Shown piece by piece: positions 25,237 to 32,920 of a DNA stretch of 64,000 nt (its first letter is position 1; each line of letters starts with the position of its first letter). This DNA comes from Steroidobacteraceae bacterium (GTDB lineage: Bacteria > Pseudomonadota > Gammaproteobacteria > Steroidobacterales > Steroidobacteraceae): positions 246,001 through 310,000 of the forward strand of contig JAWLAG010000002.1 of assembly GCA_041395505.1 (NCBI GenBank), given 5' to 3'. A program made the translations under genes and the position numbers. The notes beneath the pieces were generated by a model that saw nothing but the letters and a program-made list of their open reading frames with translations, did no database searches and was not told the DNA's origin.

Positions 25237-26595
25237 ATGATTCAAGACCCTCGCACCAGTCCTTCGCTCGCCGGCCGCATGGGGGCGATCGTAATGCTGA
25301 CAGCCGCGTTGGTGGCTGCCGCAGCAGTACTGCTCGATGCGTGGCTTGACGCGCCCGTGCTCGCCGGTGCCAGCGCTTTCCTTTTGATAGTTCCGCTTGC
25401 GCTCTGGGTGACGAATCGCATGTTGCGTCGCTGGAGTCGCGGCATTCGCGCCATCGCGGACGGTATCGGCAGCCTGCGGGACGGCGACTTCAGCGTCAGC
25501 GTGACACCGACGGCTACAGGCGAGATAGGCGAACTCACATCACAGTACAACGCCCTGGGCGATAGCCTCCGCCGCGAACGGCTCAATATCTACCAGCGCG
25601 AACTACTGCTCGATACAGTTGTACAGACGACACCGCTTGCGCTCGTACTGACCAATGCGAGCGAGCAGATCGTTTTCAGCAACATCGCAGCGCGACAGCT
25701 GTTCGGCGCAGGCAGGAAAATCGAAGGCCTGCGCTTCAGCGAGATCATGCGATCAGCGCCATCTTCGATGCGCGAAGCCGTTGCGGGCGGCGTGGATACA
25801 CTGATCACAGTTTCCGTAGGCGCCGAGACAGAGATTTACCATATCAGTCATCGGCCATTCTCCCTGAACAGCCAGCCGCACCGACTATTGTTGTTCAAAC
25901 GGCTGACGCGCGAGATGGCAGCGCAGGAAGTCGCGATCTGGAAGAAGGTCATCCGCGTAATCGGGCACGAACTCAACAATTCGCTCGCACCTATCACATC
26001 GCTTGCGCACTCCGGACGTGAACTGATTGCCATGCCGGAGCCTGGAAGACTGGCGCGCGTGTTCGAGACGATCGAGGAGCGGGCTTCGCATCTTGCCAAT
26101 TTCATCGAGGGTTATGCACGCTTCGCAAAATTGCCGCGGCCGCGGCCGGCGGCCATAGCCTGGCGTAGTCTGCTCGAGGGACTCGGCAATAGCATGCCGT
26201 TCCGTATCCTCGAACCATTGCCGGAACGACCGGTGAGTGTCGATGCCGCGCAGATCGAGCAGGTTCTCATCAATCTCGTGAAGAATGCCATCGAGTCCGG
26301 CTCGCCGCCTGATGAGGTGACTCTCCGGGTCAGCGAGCATACGGAAGGCTTCGTCATCGAGGTGTCGGATCGCGGCAGCGGACTCAAGGAGGATGTGCTG
26401 CGCGACGCGCTTCTACCCTTCTATTCCACGAAATCCAGGGGAACGGGTCTCGGCCTGACGCTCTGCCGTGAGATCATAGATGCCCACGGCGGACGATTGG
26501 CAATTGCCAATCGTGATGGCGGCGGTGCGCGGGTCTCGGTATGGCTGCCCGCGCCGGAGGAGTCGGTCGCGGGCGAACAGACCGTTGCGGACTAG
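25237..26595 (+). CDS. sensor histidine kinase with HAMP and PAS-like regions
   Basis: This 452-residue kinase has two N-terminal helices (about 15-35 and 42-60) with almost no periplasmic loop, so it may sense within the membrane. A HAMP-like region follows (about 60-115), then a PAS-like region (about 122-220, TTPLALVLTNASEQIVFSN), H-box VIGHELNNSLAPI with His 244, N-box NLVKNAIES, and G-boxes DRGSGL and GTGLGLTLC. The family has the NtrB/NtrY layout. The ATG at 25237 is chosen over a GTG at 25228. It lies 61 bp after its response regulator. Confidence 0.93.
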   Translation: MIQDPRTSPSLAGRMGAIVMLTAALVAAAAVLLDAWLDAPVLAGASAFLLIVPLALWVTNRMLRRWSRGIRAIADGIGSLRDGDFSVSVTPTATGEIGELTSQYNALGDSLRRERLNIYQRELLLDTVVQTTPLALVLTNASEQIVFSNIAARQLFGAGRKIEGLRFSEIMRSAPSSMREAVAGGVDTLITVSVGAETEIYHISHRPFSLNSQPHRLLLFKRLTREMAAQEVAIWKKVIRVIGHELNNSLAPITSLAHSGRELIAMPEPGRLARVFETIEERASHLANFIEGYARFAKLPRPRPAAIAWRSLLEGLGNSMPFRILEPLPERPVSVDAAQIEQVLINLVKNAIESGSPPDEVTLRVSEHTEGFVIEVSDRGSGLKEDVLRDALLPFYSTKSRGTGLGLTLCREIIDAHGGRLAIANRDGGGARVSVWLPAPEESVAGEQTVAD

Positions 26596-26629
26596 AATTA
26601 TTCAACCAAGCAGGCGTGAGTCGATTCCC

Positions 26630-28342
26630 ATGAAGACCACCATCAATGCGCGGCTACTGGCTCTCATGAGTGTCTGCGGCTTGTGCCTCACCTCCTGTGC
26701 GAGCACCAAAGGCGAGCCTGCCGATACGGTGCTGATCAATGGTAGAGTCTACACCGTCAATCCTGCCCGGCCCTGGGCCGAGGCCATTGCCATTCGGGCC
26801 GGCAAAATCGTCGCGTTGGGGTCGACACAAGACGTCGTTCGTCTCTCAGGCAAGGGCACGGAAAAGATCGACCTCGCCGGCCAATTCGTCATGCCCGGGC
26901 TTATCGACAGTCACGTACACCCGTTGCTCGGCGGCCTCAAGTTCACGGGATTTTTCATTCATCCAGACCTGTCGACCGAAGGCGTTGTGGAGAAGCTGGC
27001 CGCGTATGCGGCAGAGCATACCGATTTTCCCGTCATCGTCGGACAGGGGTTCGGCTACCAGGTCGATGCCAACCGCAAATATATCGACCGGGTAATTTCC
27101 GATCGACCTGTGTTCGTCAAGAGTTTTGGTGGCCATTCCTTGTGGCTCAACAGCGCTGCGCTCAGTCTGGCTCATATCGATAGGCACACGAGCGCACCCG
27201 CCGACGGGGTCATCGTCAGGGATGACAAGACGGGGGAACCGACTGGACTCCTGCTCGATAGCGCAATGGAACTGGCAGAACCATTCCTGAAAGAGGAGCA
27301 ACCAGGCTTCGAAGAAAAGTACGCCATTGTGCGCGAGGTCCTCGGGGAGATGTCTTCCTACGGCATCACCGGCGCGCAGGATGCAATGGTTCTCGATGGC
27401 GATGCGCTCGCCGTCTACCAGATGATGGCGGACAAAGGCGAACTGCCACTTCGGATCGCGGCCGCGATTCTCTATTCAAGTCCGAACTTCGGCACGAAGA
27501 ATCAATCGGAAGTCGCAATCGAATTGCTATCGGGAGCGGCAGCCCATTCGAGCCAGTATGTAAACCCAAGATTCATCAAGATATTTCTCGACGGTGTACC
27601 GCCGGCTGTGTCACTGCTCGACCCTCCGGCCGCGATCGCGGCGGCAACGGTCGAGCCGTACTATGATGAGCCCGCACTGAACGCATTGGTCGCTGACATG
27701 GATCGACGCGGCATAGGTGTGGTGGCGCACGCGCACGGCGACAAGGCAATCCGGCGATTCCTCAATGCCGTCGAGTTGGCTCGTCGTTCGAATCCGGACG
27801 GCCCGGTACACCACATCGCCCACTGCAGCATGATCAGCCCGGACGACATGCCGCGATTGCAGAAACTGCGCACCGTTTGCGAAATGTCACCCTATCTATG
27901 GTTTCCAAGCGCAACCGCCGACGCCGCCGCAGGCCTGCTTGGCGAGGCATTGATGCGACGCGTGTACCCCGCCGGCATGGTGACGCGCGCCGGCGGTATC
28001 GTTGCCGCAGGCAGCGATTGGGCCTACGACAACCTTGATCTCAATCCGTTTCCGTATCTGGAAGCATTCGTCACACGGCGCAGTCCTTTCGGAAAACACG
28101 ATGGTGTGCTCGGCCCGGATCAGGCATTGACGCTCCCGCAGGCCATCGCCGTTTTCACGATCAACGGCGCCACGGCCATGGGATCGCAGGCGGTAACCGG
28201 ATCGATCGAGACCGGTAAGGCCGCTGATCTCGTCGTGCTCGACCAGAACCTGTTCGAAATCGAGCCAGACCGAATCAGTGAGACGCGCGTTGTGATGACC
28301 TTGATGGACGGCAGAATTCGCTTCCGGCGCAGCTTAGACTGA
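26630..28342 (+). CDS. YtcJ-like amidohydrolase, lipoprotein or exported
   Basis: This 570-residue amidohydrolase begins with a type II-like leader (LLALMSVCGLCLTSCAST). The fold motifs are DTVLINGRVYTVNP, GLIDSHVHPLLGG (metal-binding His pair), a late VVAHAHGDKAIRR (His), HHIAHCSMI, and AAGSDWAYDNL (Asp). These are the signs of the metal-dependent amidohydrolase 3 (YtcJ) family. Its substrates are often unknown; some open cyclic amides. It begins 34 bp after the histidine kinase gene on the same strand, but functional linkage to the exporter is not shown. Confidence 0.9.
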   Translation: MKTTINARLLALMSVCGLCLTSCASTKGEPADTVLINGRVYTVNPARPWAEAIAIRAGKIVALGSTQDVVRLSGKGTEKIDLAGQFVMPGLIDSHVHPLLGGLKFTGFFIHPDLSTEGVVEKLAAYAAEHTDFPVIVGQGFGYQVDANRKYIDRVISDRPVFVKSFGGHSLWLNSAALSLAHIDRHTSAPADGVIVRDDKTGEPTGLLLDSAMELAEPFLKEEQPGFEEKYAIVREVLGEMSSYGITGAQDAMVLDGDALAVYQMMADKGELPLRIAAAILYSSPNFGTKNQSEVAIELLSGAAAHSSQYVNPRFIKIFLDGVPPAVSLLDPPAAIAAATVEPYYDEPALNALVADMDRRGIGVVAHAHGDKAIRRFLNAVELARRSNPDGPVHHIAHCSMISPDDMPRLQKLRTVCEMSPYLWFPSATADAAAGLLGEALMRRVYPAGMVTRAGGIVAAGSDWAYDNLDLNPFPYLEAFVTRRSPFGKHDGVLGPDQALTLPQAIAVFTINGATAMGSQAVTGSIETGKAADLVVLDQNLFEIEPDRISETRVVMTLMDGRIRFRRSLD

Positions 28343-28400
28343 ACACACCGACGCCTGCGTCCCGAGCCGCATTTGCTGCAGTACCTCGCGACGCTTGCCA

Positions 28401-29966
28401 TCAGTGGATATGCTTGAATACGCTTGGATCAATGCTTCCTGCACACAGGACTCCACCCCAAAGCGCTCCCGGTATGCCGGGGGAGGCGACGTCCTGACCG
28501 GCCAGGTACAGCCCATTGACTGGTGTCTTTACACGCAATGCTTTCGACATTATTCGGTCGGGTGTTACATCGAGACCATAAAAAGCGCCGTTTCGGTGAC
28601 CGGTGATCGCAACTGTTGACAATGGCGTGGCGAGCTCCCGAAAGACGACGAGTTTCGCCAGTTCTGGAAAGTACGCCTGGAACTGTTCGAATACCCGATC
28701 TTCAACAGTTTTCTTGAAGCGCACATAGTCCTCGCAACGCTTTTCCGATGGCGTACCAGCCCAGCGCGCGACGACGGCCCAGTCCGTCCAGATCAATATC
28801 TCGCCCGCGTGCCTCTGCTTGGGGCCCGGATCATGTTGTGGGTCTTTGAGAGACGCAAAGGAGACGAACATACCCGGCGGCTTGCCGTTCGGTGCGCGTT
28901 CCCAGACCGCGTCCATGTCGCCGTCCGGGTAGATCCAGTGATTGGCTTTGGTCGCACCCGCGGCTTCAACATCCCCCTCAAAACCAAGATACATCGAGAA
29001 GTGGCAAATGCCTGACTGCATCGACCGGATTTCCGCTATCCAGTCATCGACTCCCAATTCCCCGGGCAACAACCGATCGACTGTTTCGCGTGCGCCGATA
29101 TCGGATACGACGGCGTCTGCATGGATTTCCTCGCCAGCGGAAGTGCGTACTCCAACCACGCGGTCATCATCTACGAGCACAGTCTCCACCTTTACGCCCG
29201 CCCGCGCTTCGCCGCCGGACTGCCTGATGACGGGGAGAATCTGTTCGGCGATCACCGACGAGCCGCCGATGGGATACCAGCCCCCACTTTCGAGATAGGA
29301 ATAGGCCACCAAGGCGTGAATCGCAAAGCTGGCCTTGCTGGGCCGCCCGCCATGGTCGCCCCATTGGGCAAAGAAGACAGCAGTCAACTCAGGGTTGTCA
29401 GTGATTTCGGCCGCTACTTCGGCCGTTGTCCTTCCGCACCAACGCATGAGATCACCCCTCTTCCACCACTCGATAAATGCGCCGATCGGCTGCGGCATTC
29501 CGCGGGACTGCAGCATGGCCATCGCCGCTTCTTTGCCTTTGTGGATCGCATCAAACCAGGCATCGATTGCCTTGCATTCATCTGGAAAGCGCTCTTTCAG
29601 ATCAAGCACCTGCGCTGCGCATGGGCGTGAGAGTGGTAGCGGATCTGTGTTGCCGATGTGGAGCACATCGTAGACGGTTCCCATTGGTGCCAACTCGATG
29701 GGTGATGCGCAAAGCCAGTCGAGTAACCTGCGCTCCGGCTCGCCAGGCGCGACGCCGCTGAGATAATGAAGACCAACATCCCAGCTGAAGCCATTCCTCG
29801 AAAAGCTGTGCGTCAGTCCGCCCAGCGTCTGGTACTGCTCGAGCAACAAGACCCTGTGGCCCGTCCGCGATAGCGCCGCTGCCGCGGATAGCCCACCCAT
29901 GCCGGAACCGACGACAATGACGTCCCATTGGTCGCGCGAGGTTTTGAATTGCCCTGCCATTGCCAT
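28401..29966 (-). CDS. CrtI/RetSat-like NAD(P)/FAD-dependent oxidoreductase
   Basis: The 521-residue protein has an N-terminal FAD-binding motif VIVVGSGMGGLSAAAAL (about 16-32) and a following LLLEQYQTLGGLTHSF, typical of phytoene desaturase and retinol saturase-like proteins. The C-terminal segment LYLAGQDVASPGIPGALWGG is also of this family. The substrate is likely a polyene or lipid, but cannot be fixed. Its ribosome site (GGAGGG, 6 nt before the ATG) is the 3' arm of a perfect 6-bp hairpin, so translation may be regulated. An upstream 8-bp inverted repeat sits in the same 87-bp gap. Confidence 0.92.
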   Translation of the reverse strand: MAMAGQFKTSRDQWDVIVVGSGMGGLSAAAALSRTGHRVLLLEQYQTLGGLTHSFSRNGFSWDVGLHYLSGVAPGEPERRLLDWLCASPIELAPMGTVYDVLHIGNTDPLPLSRPCAAQVLDLKERFPDECKAIDAWFDAIHKGKEAAMAMLQSRGMPQPIGAFIEWWKRGDLMRWCGRTTAEVAAEITDNPELTAVFFAQWGDHGGRPSKASFAIHALVAYSYLESGGWYPIGGSSVIAEQILPVIRQSGGEARAGVKVETVLVDDDRVVGVRTSAGEEIHADAVVSDIGARETVDRLLPGELGVDDWIAEIRSMQSGICHFSMYLGFEGDVEAAGATKANHWIYPDGDMDAVWERAPNGKPPGMFVSFASLKDPQHDPGPKQRHAGEILIWTDWAVVARWAGTPSEKRCEDYVRFKKTVEDRVFEQFQAYFPELAKLVVFRELATPLSTVAITGHRNGAFYGLDVTPDRIMSKALRVKTPVNGLYLAGQDVASPGIPGALWGGVLCAGSIDPSVFKHIH

Positions 29967-29972
29967 TTGCGT

Positions 29973-29988
29973 CCCTCCAAAGGGAGGG
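29973..29988 (-). promoter_or_regulatory. hairpin sequestering the ribosome site of the oxidoreductase gene
   Basis: On the minus strand CCCTCC, a CTTT loop and GGAGGG form six consecutive G-C-rich pairs. The GGAGGG arm is the Shine-Dalgarno for the ATG at 29966. Such a fold would block ribosomes until melted or displaced; this consequence is inferred. Confidence 0.6.
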
Positions 29989-30006
29989 TCGCGTCATTTG
30001 GATCTA

Positions 30007-30027
30007 ACGGAAATAGGCAATTTCCGT
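30007..30027. repeat. 8-bp perfect inverted repeat upstream of the oxidoreductase gene
   Basis: ACGGAAAT, loop AGGCA, ATTTCCGT. It lies between the DksA-type gene and the oxidoreductase start and would be in the leader of the oxidoreductase message or in its promoter. It could be an operator or a leader hairpin; no regulator is assigned. Confidence 0.55.
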
Positions 30028-30053
30028 AGCGCTGGTGAACAAACCGAGGCAAA

Positions 30054-30326
30054 TCAGCGCAGCTGACTGTCCTTGGATCCGCGTCGGTTGTATGCCGAAT
30101 GGGCTGTAGTTGGCTGATCGCTTTTCTGCTGGCAGGGCACGCACAATCGCACGCCCGGTAGCGCCGTGCGGCGTTCGATGGGAATTTCGATGCCGCAATC
30201 GCTGCAATGTGTCAGCGACGGGCCTTGCGGCAGACGGCTCTTGGCGCGCGCGACGCCGTCCTTGACAGTCGCGTCGATCTGCTCCTGCACTGCACCATCT
30301 TGTGCCCAACCGCTGGCCATCACCAT
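30054..30326 (-). CDS. DksA/TraR-type C4 zinc-finger protein (YbiI-like)
   Basis: This 90-residue protein has the DksA/TraR-type finger: THCSDCGIEIPIERRTALPG then CVPCQQK, so four cysteines (CxxC and CxxC) about 17-20 residues apart. A short N-terminal helix (EQIDATVKDGVARAKSRL) precedes it. It lacks the coiled-coil tip of true DksA, as in the small YbiI-like group. Such proteins may bind RNA polymerase, but the role of this group is not established. It lies upstream of the CrtI-like gene on the same strand. Confidence 0.9.
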   Translation of the reverse strand: MVMASGWAQDGAVQEQIDATVKDGVARAKSRLPQGPSLTHCSDCGIEIPIERRTALPGVRLCVPCQQKSDQPTTAHSAYNRRGSKDSQLR

Positions 30327-30578
30327 AGATTAACGACAAGACGCAAGCGCACGCAAATATCCGGACTCTGGCAGCTGTTGGTGAGCACTCTATTGAGCGG
30401 CTATTTGAACTTGGCGACTCAATTCATCGCACGTTGCCTGGCAGGTTCATCAGCGGCCAGGACACGAAAACATAACGGGCGCGATTTCCAGCCATCAGGC
30501 ATGATGACTGGCCGCCGAATGTCGAAAATTCGATGACCTTCCCGCGACACCGCAGGTAGCAAATCAGGGGGAAACCAG

Positions 30579-31952
30579 ATGTCAGAATCGGAACTCATCG
30601 CGCGCGAACACGGCCTGTCCAAAGCGCTCTCCAAAGCACAGGTCGTGATGATCGGCCTGGGCGGCGCCATTGGCACTGGCCTTTTCATGGGAAGTGGTAT
30701 CGCCATTCACTACGCGGGGCCCGCCGTACTCGTGAGCTACGCGATTGCCGGTTTCGTGGCTTTGGTGATGGTATTCAGCCTCTCCGAGATGGCCGTTGCG
30801 CACCCAGCGGCCGGATCTTTTGGCGTGTATGCCGAGACCTACCTCAATCCCTGGGCGGGCTTTGTGGTGCGATATACCTACTGGATCGCGCAAGTGATCG
30901 CGATTGGCGGCGAGTCGGTGGCAGCAGGCCTGTACATGACGTTCTGGTATCCGGGCGTGCCGGTATGGATGTGGTCGATTGCCTTTGCCTTTGTCCTTTT
31001 GTACGTCAACGCACGCTCCGTCGCCAACTTCGGCACGTTCGAGTACTGGTTCGCGATGATCAAGGTAGCGGCCATTGTCATATTCATTATTCTTGGTCTC
31101 GCGAGCATCCTCGGGATCGGCGCACCGGCCAAGGGTCTTACGAATCTCACGGGCCTGCCAGGCGGGTTCGCGCCGAACGGCTTCCAGGGCATTTGGCTTG
31201 CCGTGATCATGGGAGTCTTCTCGTTCAATGGCATCGAAGTGATCGCAGTCACCTCCGGCGAAGTCGCGGAACCGCAGAAGGCCATTCCCGCGGCGCTGCG
31301 AACGATGATCCTTCGGTTGTTTCTCTTCTACGTCGTCGCTTTGGCGATTGTCGTGACCTTCGTGCCGTGGACCGAAACCGGTGCCCGGGTCGTCGAAGAG
31401 AGCCCCTTCGTGCGCGTATTCACAAGTGTCGGCATTCCCTACGCTGCGGGTATTATGAACTTCGTTGTCTTGAGCGCCGCGCTGTCGAGCATGAATACCA
31501 ACGTTTACCTGTGTTCGCGCATGCTGTTTTCTCTCTCGCGCGGCGGCTATGCGCCGCGCTTTCTCGGCCGGCTCGGTGCCAACCACACACCGGTCGGCGC
31601 CATTCTTACTTCCGGTGCCTGCATCCTCGCGGCAGCCGCGATCTCGAAGATTACGCCGGACGCTTATGGAAAACTGCTGGGCGTCGCACTCTTCGGCGCC
31701 ATGACGGTCTGGATCATCATACTGGCAAGCCATCTGGGTTTTCGCCGCCGCCATCGTGCCGAGGATCTTCTCGTACGTATGCCGCTATTCCCGTGGATGC
31801 AGTACGCCGGCATCGCCCTCCTCCTCGCCATCCTCGTGACGATGGGGCTCGACCCGGATTGGAACATATCCTGGAAGTACGGCATTCCATGGCTTGTGAT
31901 CGTGACTGTTGGCTATTTCATTTGGCGGGCGGCGCGCCGGCCAGAATCCTGA
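30579..31952 (+). CDS. amino acid permease (APC/AAT family)
   Basis: The 457-residue membrane protein has about 12 hydrophobic helices and the conserved first-helix motif VVMIGLGGAIGTGLFMGSG, where the small residues bind the amino acid backbone. Later parts NGFQGIWLAVIMGVFSFNGIEVIAVTSGE and EKAIPAALRTMILRLFLFYV-like EPQKAIPAALRTM are typical of the AAT branch. The ATG at 30579 has GGGGG 6-9 nt upstream. Its end overlaps the converging PLP-enzyme gene by 35 bp. Substrate is unknown; uptake of an amino acid used by the neighbouring PLP enzyme is a reasonable inference. Confidence 0.94.
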   Translation: MSESELIAREHGLSKALSKAQVVMIGLGGAIGTGLFMGSGIAIHYAGPAVLVSYAIAGFVALVMVFSLSEMAVAHPAAGSFGVYAETYLNPWAGFVVRYTYWIAQVIAIGGESVAAGLYMTFWYPGVPVWMWSIAFAFVLLYVNARSVANFGTFEYWFAMIKVAAIVIFIILGLASILGIGAPAKGLTNLTGLPGGFAPNGFQGIWLAVIMGVFSFNGIEVIAVTSGEVAEPQKAIPAALRTMILRLFLFYVVALAIVVTFVPWTETGARVVEESPFVRVFTSVGIPYAAGIMNFVVLSAALSSMNTNVYLCSRMLFSLSRGGYAPRFLGRLGANHTPVGAILTSGACILAAAAISKITPDAYGKLLGVALFGAMTVWIIILASHLGFRRRHRAEDLLVRMPLFPWMQYAGIALLLAILVTMGLDPDWNISWKYGIPWLVIVTVGYFIWRAARRPES

Positions 31953-32889
31953 CCAGCACGGCGCGCTCGATATTGCCACCGGAAACGACAGCGCATACTT
32001 TTCGGTACGGGTGCCGACGCGACAGTGCGGCAGCAACCGCAATCGCACCGGCGCCTTCTGCCGTCACCTGGGCTTGTAGCGACAGGAGGCGAATCGCAGC
32101 TGCGACTTCGTCAATCGACACCGTGCACGTGCCGTCGATCAGCCGGCTTGCAAGCGGCCAGAGCTCCGGCAAGATCGAACTGAAGCCTACACCGCTCACG
32201 AAGCCCGAGTCGTACTCGACTGTGGTTGGCTTGCCAGCGGCAATGGCGGCGGTCAGCGGTTGCGCTGAATCAAGTTCGCAGGCAATGATCTTGACGCTCG
32301 GCCGCAGAGGACGTACGGCACAAGCGATACCACAGGCCAAGGCGCCGCTGCCGAAGGGCGTGAAGACCGCATCGAGATCGTCCATTGACTCGACTATCTC
32401 AAGACCAATAGTGCCGTTCGCCGCGAGTGCTGCCGCGTCGCGGGCGGCATCGACAAGGAGTCCTTGCACTCCCGGCGCAGCTCCCGCCAGGATCGCTTGC
32501 CACCAGTCATCGAAATGCATCGTCACTATGTGGGCGCCGAGCTCCCGGAGCTGCCGAAGCTTGTGTGGTGGCGCATTGCCGGGGACGATCGCTGTTGCGG
32601 GTATACCGAGCCGCGCAGCCATCCAGGCCAATGCCACTGCGCTGTTTCCGGAACTCAGGGTATGGACGCCCGACGCCAGCGTATCGCGCTCCTTCGACAG
32701 TAACGAGTTGGCGACCGGACGCAATTTGAAAGATCCCGCAGGCTGCTCATTCTCGAGCTTGATCGCAATATTGCAATCGCTACCCGGTACCGCAAGCTCA
32801 AGTAGCCTGGTTCCAAGCGCCAAGCCACCGAGTCGCCGGCGCGCGGCCTCGATTGCGGCGTGCGGCACTTCGCCGATGACAGCGCGCAT
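31918..32889 (-). CDS. PLP-dependent threonine/serine dehydratase-like enzyme
   Basis: This 323-residue fold type II enzyme has the PLP lysine in NEQPAGSFKLRPVAN, a serine/threonine-rich phosphate-binding loop near HTLSSGNSAVALAW, a glycine segment TPFGSGALACG, and a late VVSGGNIE. These are hallmarks of the threonine dehydratase/diaminopropionate lyase group. The ATG at 32889 is chosen; a TTG at 32919 is also possible. It lies 31 bp behind a TonB receptor gene and converges on an amino acid permease. The substrate could be a hydroxy-amino acid; this is inferred from the family. Confidence 0.88.
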   Translation of the reverse strand: MRAVIGEVPHAAIEAARRRLGGLALGTRLLELAVPGSDCNIAIKLENEQPAGSFKLRPVANSLLSKERDTLASGVHTLSSGNSAVALAWMAARLGIPATAIVPGNAPPHKLRQLRELGAHIVTMHFDDWWQAILAGAAPGVQGLLVDAARDAAALAANGTIGLEIVESMDDLDAVFTPFGSGALACGIACAVRPLRPSVKIIACELDSAQPLTAAIAAGKPTTVEYDSGFVSGVGFSSILPELWPLASRLIDGTCTVSIDEVAAAIRLLSLQAQVTAEGAGAIAVAAALSRRHPYRKVCAVVSGGNIERAVLVRILAGAPPAK

Positions 32890-32920
32890 TGAAAGGGTTA
32901 CCAGGCCCTCCCACCACAAC

